Source of the DNA: Subtercola lobariae
GTDB taxonomy: Bacteria > Actinomycetota > Actinomycetes > Actinomycetales > Microbacteriaceae
NCBI RefSeq assembly: GCF_014640255.1
Contig: NZ_BMGP01000003.1
Location: forward strand, 434,001-498,000
Reading direction: 5' to 3'
Length of the DNA stretch: 64,000 bases
This document shows, in pieces, positions 63,059 through 64,000 of this stretch (within the stretch, counting starts at the first letter, position 1; every line of letters starts with the position of its first letter). The notes under the pieces are model-generated. The model ran no database searches and had not been told where the DNA came from. It saw only the letters and a list, made by a program, of their open reading frames with translations. Both the position numbers and the translations under genes were made by a program.

Positions 63059-64000
63059 TCAGACGTTGAAGCGGAACTCGACGACGTCGCCGTCGTGCAT
63101 GACGTACTCCTTGCCCTCGATGCGGGCCTTGCCGCGGGAGCGGGCCTCGGCGAGGGAGCCGGCCGCGATGAGGTCGTCGAAGGAGACGATCTCTGCCTTG
63201 ATGAAGCCCTTTTGGAAGTCGGTGTGAATGACGCCGGCCGCCTGCGGGGCCGTCCAGCCCTTGCCGATGGTCCAGGCGCGCGACTCTTTCGGGCCTGCGG
63301 TGAGGTAGGTCTGCAGGCCCAGGGTGTCGAATCCGATTCGGGCGAGCTGGTCGAGCCCGCTTTCGTCTTGGCCCGTGGAGGCCAAGAGTTCTGCGGCGTC
63401 TTCTGCGTCGAGGTCGATCAGCTCTGACTCGAGTTTTGCGTCGAGAAAGATGGCGGGCGCGGGGGCGACCAGGGCTGAGAGTGAGGCGAGAGCATCCGGG
63501 TCGCCCAGCACGGCCTCGTCGACGTTGAAGACGTAGATGAACGGCTTCGCGGTGAGCAGACCGAGTTCACGAATGGGTTCGAGGTCGAGTTTGCTGTCAG
63601 ATGAGAGCGGCTTGCCGGCGTCGAGAATGGCCTGGGCGGCTCGTGCGGTTTCGAGAACGATGGGCTCGACGCGCTTCGTCTTGACTTCTTTTTCGTAGCG
63701 CGCCACGGCCTTTTCGAGGGTCTGCAGGTCGGCCAGAATCAGTTCGGTGTTAATGGTCTCGAGGTCTGACGCAGCGTCGACCTTGCCGTCGACGTGCACC
63801 ACGTCAGGGTCGGCGAACCCGCGCACGACCTGCGCAATTGCATCGGCCTCACGGATGTTCGCGAGAAACTTGTTGCCGAACCCCTCCCCCTCGCTCGCAC
63901 CCTTGACGATGCCCGCGATGTCGACGAACGACACGGGAGCCGCGAGAATGCGTTCGCTCGAGTACAGCTCGGCGAGCTTCTCGAGCCGCGCGTCGGGCAG
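63059..64000 (-). CDS. ychF: Redox-regulated ATPase/GTPase YchF (N terminus beyond window)
   Basis: Only the C-terminal 313 or so residues are present, because the start lies right of the window. The visible part begins inside the G domain ([30 protein letters not shown]), followed by [22 protein letters not shown], the coiled-coil insertion (about [19 protein letters not shown]) and [12 protein letters not shown] in place of the G4 motif NKxD, which underlies ATP preference in YchF/OLA1. The C-terminal TGS-like domain ends with [17 protein letters not shown]. YchF binds ribosomes and affects stress responses. Confidence 0.94.
   Translation of the reverse strand: MPDARLEKLAELYSSERILAAPVSFVDIAGIVKGASEGEGFGNKFLANIREADAIAQVVRGFADPDVVHVDGKVDAASDLETINTELILADLQTLEKAVARYEKEVKTKRVEPIVLETARAAQAILDAGKPLSSDSKLDLEPIRELGLLTAKPFIYVFNVDEAVLGDPDALASLSALVAPAPAIFLDAKLESELIDLDAEDAAELLASTGQDESGLDQLARIGFDTLGLQTYLTAGPKESRAWTIGKGWTAPQAAGVIHTDFQKGFIKAEIVSFDDLIAAGSLAEARSRGKARIEGKEYVMHDGDVVEFRFNV

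Overview
The window looks like chromosomal DNA from a high-GC actinobacterium, most likely of the family Microbacteriaceae. The support is third-codon positions dominated by G and C, frequent GTG and TTG starts, AdnAB-type recombination helicase-nucleases, DUF3107 and DUF3117 proteins, and gene order that recalls (from memory, not a search) the Mycobacterium tuberculosis neighbourhoods Rv3199c-Rv3211 and Rv1159-Rv1232c. The genus cannot be fixed by eye. I saw no rRNA, tRNA, CRISPR array, prophage or insertion sequence.

Layout. 1-15.7 kb is a genome-maintenance and RNA block: truncated nudC, an APH-fold protein with a degenerate catalytic loop, adnB and adnA, DUF3107, a small membrane protein, kynureninase, a ferritin-like protein, a DEAD-box RNA helicase, DUF445 and a PHP phosphoesterase. 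15.8-23.7 kb holds an M24 aminopeptidase, a general-stress membrane protein facing an MgtE_N/CBS-DUF1003-mrp operon, a 34-codon gene, an aldo/keto reductase, tatB and an O-methyltransferase. 23.7-30.5 kb has DUF3117, a PIG-V-like mannosyltransferase, three lysine/diaminopimelate genes (dapE, dapD, dapC), citrate synthase and a 7Fe ferredoxin. 31-36.5 kb is an elemental-iron uptake locus: efeU-efeO-efeB plus a second, convergent EfeO-like lipoprotein, with a candidate DtxR-type box. 36.6-48.3 kb carries a polA-like polymerase, typA, a dipeptide/oligopeptide ABC transporter operon (dppA-B-C-DF), a CPBP protease and a pentapeptide-repeat surface protein. 48.3-53.3 kb is the glycine cleavage operon gcvT-H-P behind a glycine riboswitch. 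53.3-61.2 kb is more accessory: a CopC-like protein, two paralogous tiny Cys/His proteins, a bicovalent-type FAD oxidase, an ABC-F ATPase, a LysM lipoprotein, unknown small proteins and a VapBC module whose toxin gene is frameshifted. The window ends with isocitrate lyase and truncated ychF.

Cross-cutting patterns. Several genes carry in-frame 15-bp tandem repeats in linker regions (adnA, gcvT, the 30.5 kb membrane-protein gene; a related array touches the tatB stop). The octamer GGATGCYC is several-fold more frequent on both strands than composition predicts. Convergent gene pairs are separated by long, near-perfect inverted repeats, two of which share the core GATCACAAAAA. The best candidates for undescribed biology are the paired Cys/His miniproteins (54.4 and 56.1 kb), the 34-codon gene at 21.3 kb, and an AdnA that has lost every cysteine and so cannot carry the Fe-S cluster known from mycobacterial AdnA.
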